A stretch of 64,000 nt of DNA from Glycine soja. Taxonomy: Eukaryota; Streptophyta; Magnoliopsida; Fabales; Fabaceae. Each line of letters opens with the position of its first letter. Positions within the stretch are counted from its first letter, which is position 1. The notes under the pieces were generated by a model. That model searched no databases and was not told the DNA's origin. It was given only the letters and a program-made list of their open reading frames with translations. This document shows, in pieces, positions 46,815 through 59,104 of this stretch. A program made the translations under genes and the position numbers. The stretch spans positions 37,213,102-37,277,101 of the forward strand of contig NC_041019.1 in NCBI RefSeq assembly GCF_004193775.1, in the 5' to 3' direction.

Positions 46815-49380
46815 ATTACAAGATCATGTCATATTTTTGTTTTAGGCTGAACATTCATACATGTAATTTTTCTAGTATAAGTAATAATAAAACATATTAA
46901 CAAATGCTAAAGATTTGGTTTATAAGAATAATTTGTTCAACAGTGACCAAATTTTGCTATCTTTATAATTTCTTAGTCACTGTCTCCAGTGTATTGATTC
47001 TCTATTCAAGATCCATTAACCCTTAATAAATTGCCTTGATTCATGTTTCTCATTTCAATCTCTATAGTCTTCCTCCAAAGCCTCCATCTCTTGGGTCAAC
47101 AATGTCTTGAGAAGGATTTCCAAATTGAACAGTTTTCAAAGGAGAAAATTTAGGTGCAACATCAGCATCATTACCATTTGTATTTGCTTTTGATACATGA
47201 GGTCCTTGATGACAGAGTAGCATTAGACTGCTTTTTTGCCAAGTAATATTCTTTGCAATTTTTTAAAGTAATTTTGGGTATGCAATAATTTTTCAATGCA
47301 ATAGCTTTGGTGCCTGAGAATGCAATCACACAATTTGAAACTTCTTGATGCATTCCAAATTGCATAGCCACTCTCTATGTGGTAGGTACTCTTGTATAAT
47401 ACATTGTTGCAAACAAGCATCGAAATACTCATACATATAACAACCAAAACTATTTTCATTTATCCAAATTACTCTCACATGGTAACCAAGTTTCCTTTTT
47501 TGGATTAAAAGACCTAAACTTACCAACAAATTGAACATGATTTAGGGTGCCAAGGAAAATTGCCCCTAGTAGAGTCCAGGAAAATTGCCCCTAGCTGATT
47601 CTCTCCAGCAAGATGAACAACAATAAGGAAAACAAACTTTCTCACCAAGCCACTAGGAGAGAAGCCAATCATTGCCATGCAAGTTGCAAGGGATGTTTCA
47701 TGCTCAATTTCACTCCCACTATTGACAAAAATCCATCCATGCTAATGTTTATATAAACCCCACTCTTTTTACTCCTTGGAGATTGTTGTTGTCCTATTCT
47801 ATGTATCAATTTCTTCTCCACCTTCATCATTTCCTAGCTTTGAAATGTGGTCAAGACAGGATCACCAACAGTTGCAAAACCCTCCAACACCATCACATCC
47901 TCCAAGGTGACATTTTTCTCACCCTAGGAACACAAAAAGGTATTTGTCTAAGGACACAACTTCTCAACAACCCAAAACACATATTTTCAACCCAAGTGCT
48001 TCATAGTAAAAAATGAAAACATGTGTTTTCGGGTTGTTGAGAAGTGGTGTCCTGAGACAAATGCCTTTTTGTTACCCTAAGGTGAGAAAAAAAAACACCT
48101 TGGAGGATGTGATGGTGTTGGAGAATTTTCCAATAGTTCATGATCCCGACTTCACCCCATTTCAAAGCTAGGAAACGATAAAAGTGGACAAGAAATTGAT
48201 ACATACAATAGGAAAACAAACTACAAGGAATAAAAAGGATGGGGTTTATACATTAGCAAGGGTGGATATTCGTCGATAGTGGGAATGAAATGGAGCATGA
48301 CACATTCCTTGCAACTTGGTTGGCAGAGTTTGATTTCTCTCCCAATGGCTTGGTGAGCAAGTTTGTTTTCCTTGATGTAGATAATCAGCTTTGCGACCAA
48401 CATTTCAAGCCAACATATAAAATGATTTAGGTCTATTGAAGAAAACAATAGTTAGTTTTGCTGATGATAAGAGGTAACTCTTTGGTCACCCTTTTACTAC
48501 TTGGTTCATATTTGGGTATGGGAGAGATTCTCAAATTTGCAACCACAGCCTAGGTTGATCAACCATGAAAAACCTATGCTATGTAGGTGGCACAAGCTTA
48601 ATCCCTTCAAAATTGAGGGTAGGAGATTTGCCCTGGACTCAGCTAGGGACTACTTTCCTTAGCACCCTTATGTTCAATATGTTGGATAAATAAAAATAGT
48701 TTTTTTTTTGCTATATGCATGAGAGTTTCAATGCTAGTTGTCACACAAATGTATTACACAAAAGTACCTATCACATAAAGAGTGGCTATGCAATTTAGAA
48801 TGCATCAAGAAGTTTTAGATTGTGTGGCTACATTCTTTGGAACCAAAGGCATTGCATGGAAAAATTACTACATACCCATATCTAACGGGAATTTTTATTT
48901 TCCTGCTTCACTTTTTTGAGGGAGATGTCACTACACGTTATGCATGATGGTGGAAGCAGTCAATACTGTATCATCATCGTGATTTTGCAAAGAATATTAG
49001 TCGGTGAAAGAGTATTCTATGCAATGATGCTGGTGTTTCCACCTGAATTTTCTCCTTTGAAAACTATTTTATTTGGAAATCCTTCCCAAGACACCGTTGA
49101 ACCACTAATGGAGGCTTTGGAGGAAGATTATAAAGATGGAAATGAGATAAATGAATCAAGGCAGTTTATTGGAGGAGTATTGGATCTTGAAAAGAGAATC
49201 AATAGACTAGATACATTGACTTAGAAATTAAATATAACGAAATTGTGTCATTGTTGAACAAATTATTAGCTTATAAACCAAATCTTTACCATTTGTTAAT
49301 ATGTTTTACTTATTTCTGATACTAACATAATTAAATGACATGAATGTTCAAAAAATCAAACTACAACATGATCTTGTAGG
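46815..49380. repeat. Block B, copy 3: long inverted repeat
   Basis: Left arm 46815-47989 and right arm 48014-49380, with the same 24-bp spacer as copy 2 (47990-48013). The left arm has lost about 260 bp near 47578, leaving a short repeat of AAAATTGCCCCTAG at the junction, and has no solo LTR. The right arm keeps the FSPLKTILFGNPSQDTVEP frame (within 48916-49224). This copy is nearly uninterrupted and so is the better candidate for hairpin formation. Confidence 0.8.
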
Positions 49381-50366
49381 ATTTAGCAATATGTTTGTTT
49401 GTGTATGAAAGGTCTGTATTTTTATAATATCTTTCGACATCAATCTATGCTTCGACATGGTATGCGTGCACACATGCACGAGCAAAATTTATCTATTATG
49501 TTAGTTGAAATTGGAGGTGATGACTCCACAAAAGTTAAGGAATACCAAAGAAAACAACTAGCGATGATAGTTTCCTTATTTCTCTATGTGCATAAGGGAA
49601 GAAAGGAATGGGCACGGTTACAAAGAATCTGGTGATTTTCTGCATTCAAGGCCCTTGGTGAAGAGTCACATGTGATGACTCTTGGTGAAGAGTCACATGT
49701 GATGACTCTTGGTGAAGAGTCACATCTCATGTTTTTTGCGCATCTATTCATACTTTCACTTCATATGAGTGGACACAAAATCTCATGAAAGGATACAATC
49801 TTTAAATAATTTTGAAAATTTCACATAATCACCCACCATTTTCAAAATATATCTGAACCAAATGGATTTAGATTAAACATACTCAAGTTAGTGCACAAAT
49901 CACGTTCATCAATTAATCATACAACTTAATGAACAAAATATCTCTCACCTTTTTTAACAAAACAACCGAATCCCATGATTCTGAAAATCACATGGTTTTA
50001 GATAAAAGTGAGTATTGGTTAAACAACTAAAACAACAACAAACATACAAATAGAGAATCAAGAATATGAAAGTATAAAAAAATTGTAGATAGTACAAACT
50101 AAATATCTCTCACCACAATCAACCAATAAACAAACCCAAAATCATTACACACTCTCGTTTTTCCATTAGTTTTCTCGGCAAATCAATGAGTTAAATTATA
50201 AGTGACCCCGACTTGTAAAGCTTATGAAGCCTATTTTGCAATGTTATCCCCCAAATTTCAGTAGCATATCTACTACAATACCAGTTATGAAAACAATGCA
50301 CGAATTCTAAAATGCAACACTTAGCAGAAGGGTCAATTTGCAAAGTTCATATAGCAATTCAATTCT
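49381..50366. repeat. Right flank of block B, copy 3
   Basis: Collinear with 33501-34225, then, after a deletion of about 1.9 kb at 50130, with 36135-36363. Has three copies of the 27-bp GGTGAAGAGTCACATG repeat (49655-49730), where copy 2 has two. Ends exactly at the CACTA terminus at 50367. No gene. Confidence 0.75.
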
Positions 50367-52896
50367 CACTACTAGAAAAATGGCGTTTTACGACACGGAT
50401 ACTACGACGGTTATTGGGGAACCGCCTTAAAAAGATGTGGGGTGGCTTTTTTGTAATTGTTTGAACAATAATAGGATTTTACGATATTAAATCTAAGACT
50501 GTTAATTAAAACCGCCTTAGAATGTGCTTTATCAATTAATTTTACGATGGGTTTAATAAAAAAAAACGTCTTAATTTGTTTGGGTTAAAATAAATCCTTT
50601 CGCGCTTCCTCACCTCTTTCCTTTCACACTGAACCTCACCTCTTTCCCCTTTCACGCTGAACTCTCTCTAACCCTAGTCTCGCTTGTAACCCTTTCGAAC
50701 CTCTTGCCCTTTCGCGCTCAAACCTTGCTTGTAGCTTCTAACCTGTCAGCACCCGTTTCTTACCTCTTGTCCTTTTGCGCTGAAACCTTGCCTCTAGCTT
50801 CTATATACATACTTTGTTTCCGTTGCAAAGTGACTGACATAACCTTTTAAAGGTTCAAAGAACCTCCCCCGCCGCCGCCGCGGAACCCTAGCCTCAGCTC
50901 CCTCGTCGCCTTTCGCCGGAGTATCACCCCAACGCCGTCGTCACTGGTGAGTTGTTCTTTCTCGTTACCCCTTGCCCCTAAATGTTCTTCTTACTCAGAA
51001 ATTAGGGAACATTTTGCACACAAGCCTCACTTCACTTTCAAAATCATCCTCTGTCTTGTTCAATTTCTCCCCAAACCTAATTTCTCGTTCAATGCCATGG
51101 TTTTGAAATTTTCAATACGAAAGTGATTTTTTTTTCTCAATTGTTGTATTTCTACTGTTAATTGCTTTCAGTCCCTATTTTGTTTTTCGCTGCTCAATGA
51201 CTCTATCACTATGCAGAGAAATCATCCACCAAAAGGCCTAACGCTATGAAGACGCCGCAATCTGCCCTTAAATTGAAAAGGTAATACAAATTGTTTTGTT
51301 TGTTCTAATTGGAGTTAGTGCATGTTTTGTTAGCTTATTTTGAAGAAATAATAGCTTTTTGAGTGAATGTTTTAAGAACAAGCAATTATTCCTAGAAATA
51401 ATCTGTTACGATACTGCACTTATTAGGTTGATAATTAATAGGGTCACCTTATGAAAGCTCTCTTAATTGTATATAGAAGTATACCAATGGTGTTATGCTA
51501 TTAAACTCCTTCATTACTCTAGTAAACTTTTGAACATGTCCCTCATCAATTGAAGCAGCCAAATCCATTGTGATGTCATGGTCCTAGAAAATTTCCATTA
51601 GCACTGTACAGGAGGGAAAATATCAATATGTTTGGACTACATTAAATCTTGTCTATTTTTGCTTTTGGCTATATTGATATAATACGTATCAGGGTTAGTT
51701 AGAAAAGTAGTTGTTGTGAGTTTAGGATTGGGGATCTAATTGAGTCCTTCCTAGGAATTGTTCTGTGGTCCAATCCTAGGTATCTAGATAAACAAAAAAG
51801 AAATTATATTGTTTTTAGCAGACTGAAAACTGAGGTCTAATTGATTTTTTAAGAAATACAAAGTCCATTTATATATATAACGTATAGTCTGGTCCTTGCT
51901 CATTATTTGTTAAGTTTACCTGGTGAACCTCAGGTTACCAAACTGAGTGTTAGAAGTCTTCATATTTGTCATAGGTGATTCTGTTTGTGCTTATGAATAA
52001 ATGCTTGAGCTAAAAAACTTAATCACTGTGTACTTCGAATTTTCACTTTTATTTCCCCTTTAAGTTTTAGTGGCTTATAGCTCATTTAATGGTTGTGAAT
52101 TTCATTCAGTCTTTCCCCTTGGTGTGAGATTTATATTGTGTGAAACCAGATATGTTACTTTTATTGCCTGCGCTGCTGATATTTTTGCTGGTCTTGAAAA
52201 CTAAATTATTGAGAATAAGAATTTTCACTGCATTAGTTTGAATAGGACACTACAAAATCAAATTCGCAATCCTTTTCTTTGAACATAAGAAATTTTACTG
52301 CATTAGTTTGAAGTTGGTTGTCACTTAAATGCCCCTATATATATGCAGTCAAGCCTAGAGAAATAAAAAAAGTTGGATATATCTTTTTCTAGTAAGGAAC
52401 CATATATATGATTCACAAAAAGCAATTTAGTTGCGCTATGGTCTAACAGGGAAAGATTTATAAGGTCTTAGTGGCACTGGACATATCATGACTCAATATT
52501 ATTTTATTTTTTTCGCTTAAATTTATATATATTTAGAGGGGGAAAATGAGCTAACCTGATTAGGCCATACCACAAAAGTGTAAACATATAAATACTGGTC
52601 GGGTCAGGCTGGATAGCCCGTTTTAGCAGTTCTACCAGTAATGCATGTGGGGGTAATAGCCTAATAGGAATAAAGATTTTCCTACTTACATTGCATGTGG
52701 CGTTGTAGATGGTAGGCGTGCGAGTGTACGAAAAGCACTCTTTGCACTACGCAGTTTAAAATGGTAGTGTGCTTCAATGCTGCCCAAATAATCATCACTT
52801 GTTCAGTGAAAGAATTAGACATGTTTCTATTTTTAAAAAAAATAAAAAACTAGAGTTCATGTGTAGTTAACAAGTAACTACATTTAAAAGGGAGAT
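50367..52896 (+). mobile_element. CACTA element, left part (AACCGCC/TACGACGG family)
   Basis: Starts CACTACTAGAAAAATGG directly after block B sequence that is uninterrupted in the other copy. The first 200 bp carry TACGACGG, AACCGCC and CTAAGACTG motifs. A pyrimidine-rich, GC-richer region follows (50590-50950), containing repeated CTCACCTCTTTCC phrases, two telo-box-like AACCCTAG motifs and CCGCCGCCGCCGCGG. It ends at CACTG/GTGAGT, a likely first-exon donor. A short possible second exon (about 51216-51280) has ATGAAGACGCCGCAATC and ends AAAAG/GTAAT. No transposase domain is visible before the solo LTR. Confidence 0.6.
51216..51280 (+). other. Possible short coding exon of a CACTA gene
   Basis: Preceded by TATGCAG and followed by GTAAT. 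An ATG at 51246 opens MKTPQSALKLK. Lysine-rich starts are common in transposon proteins, but this is too short to assign. Confidence 0.3.
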
Positions 52897-55800
52897 TGTG
52901 ACACCCTCTACCCATCACATATATACTAACAAAGGAATAAAAATTCAAATATTAATTAAAAGTATTTTTTATATTTTTAAATACAAGCCTTTCAAAGGGA
53001 TAAAAGACTCACATTCACTTCCTTCTACATCATATTCAAACTTATCTAAATAAATAATAAAGTCATATCGGTTCAAACAAGACCGTCTAAGACTTCATAC
53101 AATTAATATAAAACCCTATACCCCAATGCCACATCCTATCAGAACGTTGTGTCTCGACGTCCTTCAGCACAAGGTTCCTTAAAGCAATTCACCTAGTCAT
53201 CTGCTCCCCCGAACACAAAGTTAAAGATCATCATAGGATCCAAACACAAACAACACACGGGGAGTGAGTTATCACATTCCTAACTAATAGAGAAACAAGA
53301 CAACTAGATATACATATCATATAAACCAAACAAAACTTACTTACACGTAATTCACGTAATTCCACCACTTTGTCATTCAAAGTTCACTTTTCATCCATCA
53401 ATCACACTTTTCAATCATCAATCATATTACATAAGAATCACACGCTCTGATCAAGACATAATAACACATCAATTTCATAATAAACAATTAGCAAGCGCAT
53501 GAGACAGTTATGCTAAGACTCAAGCCTATATGCAATGTGGTACCATGTCAATGAAAAACCACCCAGGGGCGCTTAGGAGTACATAACAAGACACACCACA
53601 TAATGGGTTAGTCAAGTCACTCTCACTAAGTAAGATCATAGGGAGACCAGTCAGGGTCACGATGTTTCGCAAGAATGCTCCAACCATATGGGATCAGCAT
53701 AGGCTTAAAGGAGCACTCAAACCCGGTGACCCCCAAGGCCTACACTCCGAAGAGTCCGTCAGGGCCTCTCCCTCCTGATTCAAGTCCAACCCCTAAAATC
53801 ATTTTAGCACACAGACACTGCTCGTGAATTATACAATACCCACGACCTCACACTCGTGTTTTAAACACGTACAACATATTGCGCTACAATTTAACACTAA
53901 TTCCTAAATAGGAAACCTACACTTTCTCTTTAACACTGCGCATTTACACTTTTCTCAAGATAATACTGGTCGGGTTATTGTACAACTCACAGCTTACAAC
54001 ACAATTAATGTCACATCAAGAGTTAATCATACACTTATTCACAACCCAAACTCATTCACAATTTCACATCTCATAATGTCACAATCCACCAACACATGTT
54101 TTCACGTATCTCACAATTCAACACCTGTTCTACTTTACACTTTTACTCAATCTCAGTAACAATATTATAATCTCAAGGCAACATATTATTCCACAATTCA
54201 TCACATATTTCATTTATGAGCACTGCTCATGAATTATACAATACCCACGACCTCACACTCGTGTTTCAAACACGTTTAACACATTGCGCTACAATTTAAC
54301 ACTAGTCCCTGAATAGGAAACCTACATTTTCTCTTAAACACTGCGCATCAACGTTTTTCTCAAGATAACACTGGTCGGTTTATTGTATGATTCATAGCTC
54401 ACAATATAATTATTGTCACATCAAGTGTCAAACACACACACTTATTCACAATCAAATATCATGCCCACAATTTAACATCTCATAATATCACATCAACCAT
54501 CTCATTTTTACATGTATCTCGTAAATTGACACATTCAACTTTGTACTACTCAATCTTCACAATAATATTATAATACCATTATAATAACTTATTACGCCTT
54601 ATAACTCATATACACATCACACAATAATAATATTTGCATGATACAAAACATATATATGTATATGTATATAGTAAATTAAACTACATTGTTTTTAATCAAA
54701 GAATTTCTATAACAATTAATTTAATATTACATCAAAAGAAATGACCACTAGGCATTAACCTTACAATTTTCTTTAATTTATTATTCTAGTATTACAATAA
54801 TTATATACACATAACATGTTGATCATCATCGTAGAAAAATTAGAACAAGATAATAATTTGTATAAAATAAGTCATTGAATAATATTATTTAAAATATAAT
54901 TTACGTTAATAAAAAGAGCTTAATTTTTCTAAGGGATTCACACTCAACACAAGAACACATCAATTTCACAGTAATTTCTCATTGGGACATCAACTAATTC
55001 ATCAAACATATATAATTCACTGTAATAATTATAAGGATAAAATGAAAATTGCGAAAACACCCCAAAACTTATTCCAATTGACATCTCTAAGGATCCATAA
55101 ACATGTTCTCACTAATCCCCAATTGTGAATAACTCATCCCTTACCTCTAAGCGGGCTCACGTGTCTTCAGCCAGCAATAGCAGCATCTCTAGCGGTTCCC
55201 TGAGATTCCTCCAGTTCTTTTCCTCTAACTGCTCCGATAGAGTTCTCAAACATCAGAGTGACAAAGAAGGGATTGAAGCCTCCACTCGTACTGTCTTGGT
55301 GCAATTCCTTTTTCTCTCTCCATAAATATTATCTTGCAGATCCCAAGAGTGAAGGTGTGCGGAACAGAATCGCAAACCACATATCAAAGTTTCATGAAAA
55401 TCCAACGGTTAACGAAACTGGGATCGTAGTTTTACTGAGGCCGTTTTGGGTTTCTGCGGGAAAGGAAAAGGCTACGATGCGAAAAGTATTTCTCTCAGCT
55501 CAAACATGATATCCAAAATTCCCAACGGTGAGAATGTTTGGAATTAGGTTGTGAACGTGGTGCTCAAATTTCACGACGATCCAACGGTGAATGAGTTCGA
55601 GATCGTTGTTTTTTAGAGACAGGTTTGATGACCTGCAGGAAAAAGAAAGAGTTTTGAGAGGAGAAGGGGAAAAACGAAAATGAGGGAAATAAAATGCATC
55701 GTCAGTCTGAAAACTGACCTAACATCGCTATTTATACCTAGGGTACACAAAACTTATTATTACTCTATTTATTTGTTTAATATTTTATAAAAAAAAAAAA

Positions 55801-55965
55801 ATTTATTCCCTATCAAATGAATAAATCAAATGTCTTTTTTTTTCCTTCAAATCATTATTTCTCATTATTTATTTATTTATAAAAACCTGATCATTTATCT
55901 AAAACTCTATTTATTTAAATTTAAAAATTCTTTTTAAATTGGCTTACGAAAAATGGGATGTTACA
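52897..55965 (-). mobile_element. Solo LTR, 3.1 kb, TSD GAGAT
   Basis: On the minus strand it starts TGTAACATCCCATTTTTC and ends GGGTAGAGGGTGTCACA, a perfect TG...CA pair, flanked by GAGAT on both sides (52892-52896 and 55966-55970). Same family as 28430-30956. It is longer mainly because about 400 bp is duplicated in tandem inside it (53820-54215 and 54222-54620, each with ATTATACAATACCCACGACC). A TATA-like TATAAATAG lies about 230 bp from the start on the minus strand. No internal coding region. Confidence 0.85.
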
Positions 55966-56368
55966 GAGATGCCAAATATATACAGGATTCTTCTCACGAT
56001 TCTGGTAGAGGAATAGGACACTTCACACTTCAGCTTTCAAATCATAATAATGAATACTTAGTAAGTGAAAAGCATGATGGTAAACACATTAACAAGTGCA
56101 CTCTACGTCTGTGAGACTTTTGTGAATATATAGGACTAGTATTGTTTTAATCACGACAAGAATTCAGCATATTAGATCTAACAAATTAGTGGAATTAACT
56201 ACAATGACTAATTTTACACATTAAATTAATTAAATGAAAAACTAAGTTAAAAGATTTTATTAGAGGCTAAAATAAAAAGTTTCGAATTGTAGTTTATTAG
56301 AGACTAAAATAAAAAGTGGAATTAACTCAAATTATAATATCATAATTTAAATTAGTTCTTACAAATTT
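55966..56368. other. CACTA (second family) sequence to the right of the solo LTR
   Basis: AT-rich continuation after the GAGAT target duplication. No gene or terminus identified before the next CACTA start at 56369. Confidence 0.4.
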
Positions 56369-56574
56369 CACTATTAGAAAATATGTTTTCTACATCGGTT
56401 ATTTATGACTTTCAACATCGGTTTTTGAACCGCTGTTGAAAGTACCGACGCTGATAGTATTATCGTTAACATCGGTTTTTGTAAACCGATGTTAACGTAA
56501 AATTACCAACATCGGTTATATAAATAACCGATGTTGCTAATATGAATTACACCCAGAAAATGTATATTAATGTT

Positions 56575-56960
56575 GAAAGTTAACATCGGTTTTTACAAAA
56601 AACCGATGTTAACGAATGTGTTACTGTTGACAGTTAACATCGGTTGTTATAAAAAACCGATGTTAACCAAGTTATTATTGACAGTTAACATCGGTTTTTT
56701 GAAAAAACCAATGTTAACGGATGTGTTATTATTGACAGTTAACATCGGTTTTTATAAAAAACCGATGTTAACGAATGTGTTACTATTGACAGTTAACATC
56801 GGTTGTTATAAAAAACCGATGTTAACCAAGTTAACATTGGTTTTTTCAAAAAACCGATGTTAACGAATGTGTTGCTATTGACAATTAACATCGGTTATTT
56901 TTATAAAAAAACCAATGTTAACCCACGTTAACATCGGTTTTTTATAAAAACCGATGTTGT
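56575..56960. repeat. Array of AACATCGG palindromes
   Basis: About eight hairpin-like units of roughly 36 bp (GTTAACATCGGTTTTT, a few A/T, then the complement AAAAACCGATGTTAAC), separated by 20-25 bp spacers such as GAATGTGTTACTATTGACA. Alternate spacers are long and short. This is the subterminal repeat zone of the CACTA element, where transposase is expected to bind. The 97-codon open frame across it is an artefact of the repeat. Confidence 0.85.
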
Positions 56961-57209
56961 TTTCAGGAATTTTTTTTAAATAATGTCTCTGTTTTTACAA
57001 AAAAACCAAAATTTAACCTGTAAATTTAAAATCAGACCACACAGCACACAACATATATCATTTGCATTCAGTTTTCAAATAGATTTTAGCAAAAAACTAG
57101 CTATCAACAAAGGTTGTTCAATGTTAAGATGAAACAACAATTGTAAAAAATGTAATGTAAAGTACGTAAACTAATTAATTAAGCTAAAGTTACATAGTTG
57201 CCTAACATC

Positions 57210-58307
57210 CTATGTTTGATTTCTAACTTTTAGATAATATTGTGCCCACTGTATGCGAAGTGCCTTGAATCTCTCTGCTTCCAATGGTCTAACTTCATTA
57301 AAATACTGCATGATCAAATAAAAAAATAAATTAATGATGTAATAACAATTATAACGTTCAGTGAAATTTGGTGATTCCTTTTTGTCTATTACACTAAATA
57401 CATAATGAAATTTGGATATTAATTAAACGTTAACTACAATTAGTGTACACACACATAAAATATATATAAGTAGAACTTTTATTTAAATCACGTACCTTAA
57501 CAACAATCCACCTAGCAGCAGCCTTGGATTTCGGTTGTGGAGTATCATCAAGTCCTTTCAAAACACTAGTGTTGAATATGAGGAACATTAAAATATTGAT
57601 GTTGTTGAGTTATGCCAATGAAAATGTATTGAAAACAATACTGACCTGTTAATTATTCCCTTAAGGTAGTTGTCTGGCCTGTTATGTAAAGAACAAAACC
57701 AGACAACTAGGTTTTCCTTAGGCAGAATGACGACCATTTGCCAGTGTCCGCTGCAGTAGAGACGAATATGGGTTATTGTAGTAGTATAGATTATTTAAAT
57801 TCAATTATTGTGTTTGACTTACCCATTCAGATAGGCTCCAAGGTAAACATCTCGTTTTGAACTCTGTATCCAACTCTTGATGTAACTTTCAGATTCAAAT
57901 TGTGATTGCCCAGATCTCTGAATGGACTGTGGCTCGAGGAATCCATACACATCAGAATTCCCCGCTCGCACACTTGTCTCGGTCAGATGGCTGTGTTGTT
58001 AAGTCAAAGTTAATTATGTATGAATTTAAAACAATTACTTTGGTAATTAATAGTAATCTAAAATGACTTACAGAATCCACAACTGTATAACAGATATGCT
58101 GAGACATTGACCACCGTGTGCAATTTCAGAGAGATCTTCGTGCTTTATATACAACGGGAAGTTTTGATTAAACACCCCGAATATGGTAGCATCCCACATA
58201 ACCTGGAGCGGATTCAAAAACAGTTGTGGGATGGTCAATGTCATCAGGTACAGGGGATCGTTGACCTCTTCATCCGGGCTTTCTAGAGATTTTGCTGGAG
58301 ACACAGC
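57210..58307 (-). pseudogene. ULP1-like cysteine protease gene of a CACTA element, 3' exons
   Basis: Five exons fit GT-AG rules on the minus strand: about 58307-58072 (DPLYLMTLTIPQ, MWDATIFGVFNQNFPLYIKH, ISVIQLW), 57990-57823 (TETSVRAGNSDVYGF, RDVYLGAYLNG), 57750-57646 (GHWQMVVILPKENLVVWFCS), 57565-57496 (LKGLDDTPQPKSKAAARWIV) and 57305-57210 (YFNEVRPLEAERFKALRIQW, ending in TAG). All junctions keep frame. This is the C-terminal ULP1-type protease domain found in plant CACTA transposons; such enzymes cut SUMO or ubiquitin-like conjugates, but the role here is unknown. The catalytic His is in GHW. The exon expected to carry the catalytic Cys (E-C-G-Y context) is not visible between 57306 and 57495. 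Upstream exons are cut off by the LTR at 58430. Confidence 0.7.
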
Positions 58308-59022
58308 TGCCTATTGATAAAACATAGTTAATTAGCAAGTTTTGATTACAGTGAACAAAATAATTGAAAAAAATAAACATATAATAAGAGTAAAATACTT
58401 GTTCTGATAAACACTTCACAACATGTGTTTGTTAGACAAGTGGCCTCAGATATCTTAAGAAGGGGGGGTTGAATTAAGATATTCCAAACTGTTTCCCCTA
58501 ATTAAAAATCTATTTCTCTTTTTACTCAAGTTATGAATTCCCTTAATGACAATCTTCTTAAATATTAATTCAAACGAAGCAACTTGAATGTGAATATAAA
58601 GCAATAATAAATAAAAGAGATTAAGGGAAGAGAAAATGCAAACTCAGTTTTATACTGGTTCGGCCACACCCTTGTGCCTACGTCCAGTCCCCAAGCAACC
58701 CGCTTGAGAGTTCCACTAACTTGTAAATTCCTTTTACAAGTTCTAAACACACAAGGACTATCCTTCCTTTGTGTTTAGAGATCCTTTACAACAAGAGACT
58801 CACAGTCTCTTAATCCCTTTAGAGAATGAGAAGTAGAAGAGGAACAAATCTCTCTTGAAAGAGATGGATTTTACAGATTGAGCACTCAAATAATTCCTTA
58901 AAGAATTGCAATCAAGTTGGCCAAGGAATTCTTAAGAGGATAAAATGAAATTGTTTTTTTTTTGAGAGGATAAACACTTTGTTGTTCTCAAAATCTCTGA
59001 GCAATTTCGTGTTTAAGTCACA

Positions 59023-59030
59023 TATATATA
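59023..59030 (-). promoter_or_regulatory. TATA box of the copia LTR
   Basis: TATATATA in the context GGTCTATATATATGTGAC on the minus strand, about 500 bp into the LTR and 75 bp downstream of the nearest GTAATCGATTAC. Confidence 0.6.
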
Positions 59031-59104
59031 GACCATTGGTGGTCATGAGTAAAGCCTTTGAAAAGTTGTGACTCTTGAAATTATTTTTCTGAAATTCCTG
59101 TCTG

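Larger units (their letters stand above)
56369..58429. mobile_element. CACTA element (AACATCGG family), left part, cut by a copia LTR
   Basis: Begins CACTATTAGAAAATATG after TTT, then a dense subterminal array of AACATCGG / CCGATGTT palindromes to about 56960, then a ULP1-like protease gene on the minus strand. A SIRE/Maximus-type LTR starts at 58430 and splits the element. The right end lies beyond the window or is lost. Such CACTA elements often carry a ULP1-type gene besides transposase. Confidence 0.7.

Noticed and set aside
56570..56863. 97-codon open frame with a repeated VNIG-KKPMLT peptide
   Set aside because: It is the translation of the AACATCGG palindrome array; periodicity of the DNA, not coding selection, keeps it open.
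56575..56960. CRISPR-like repeat-spacer appearance
   Set aside because: Repeats are palindromic CACTA subterminal motifs, spacers are near-identical to one another, and the context is a plant nuclear transposon.
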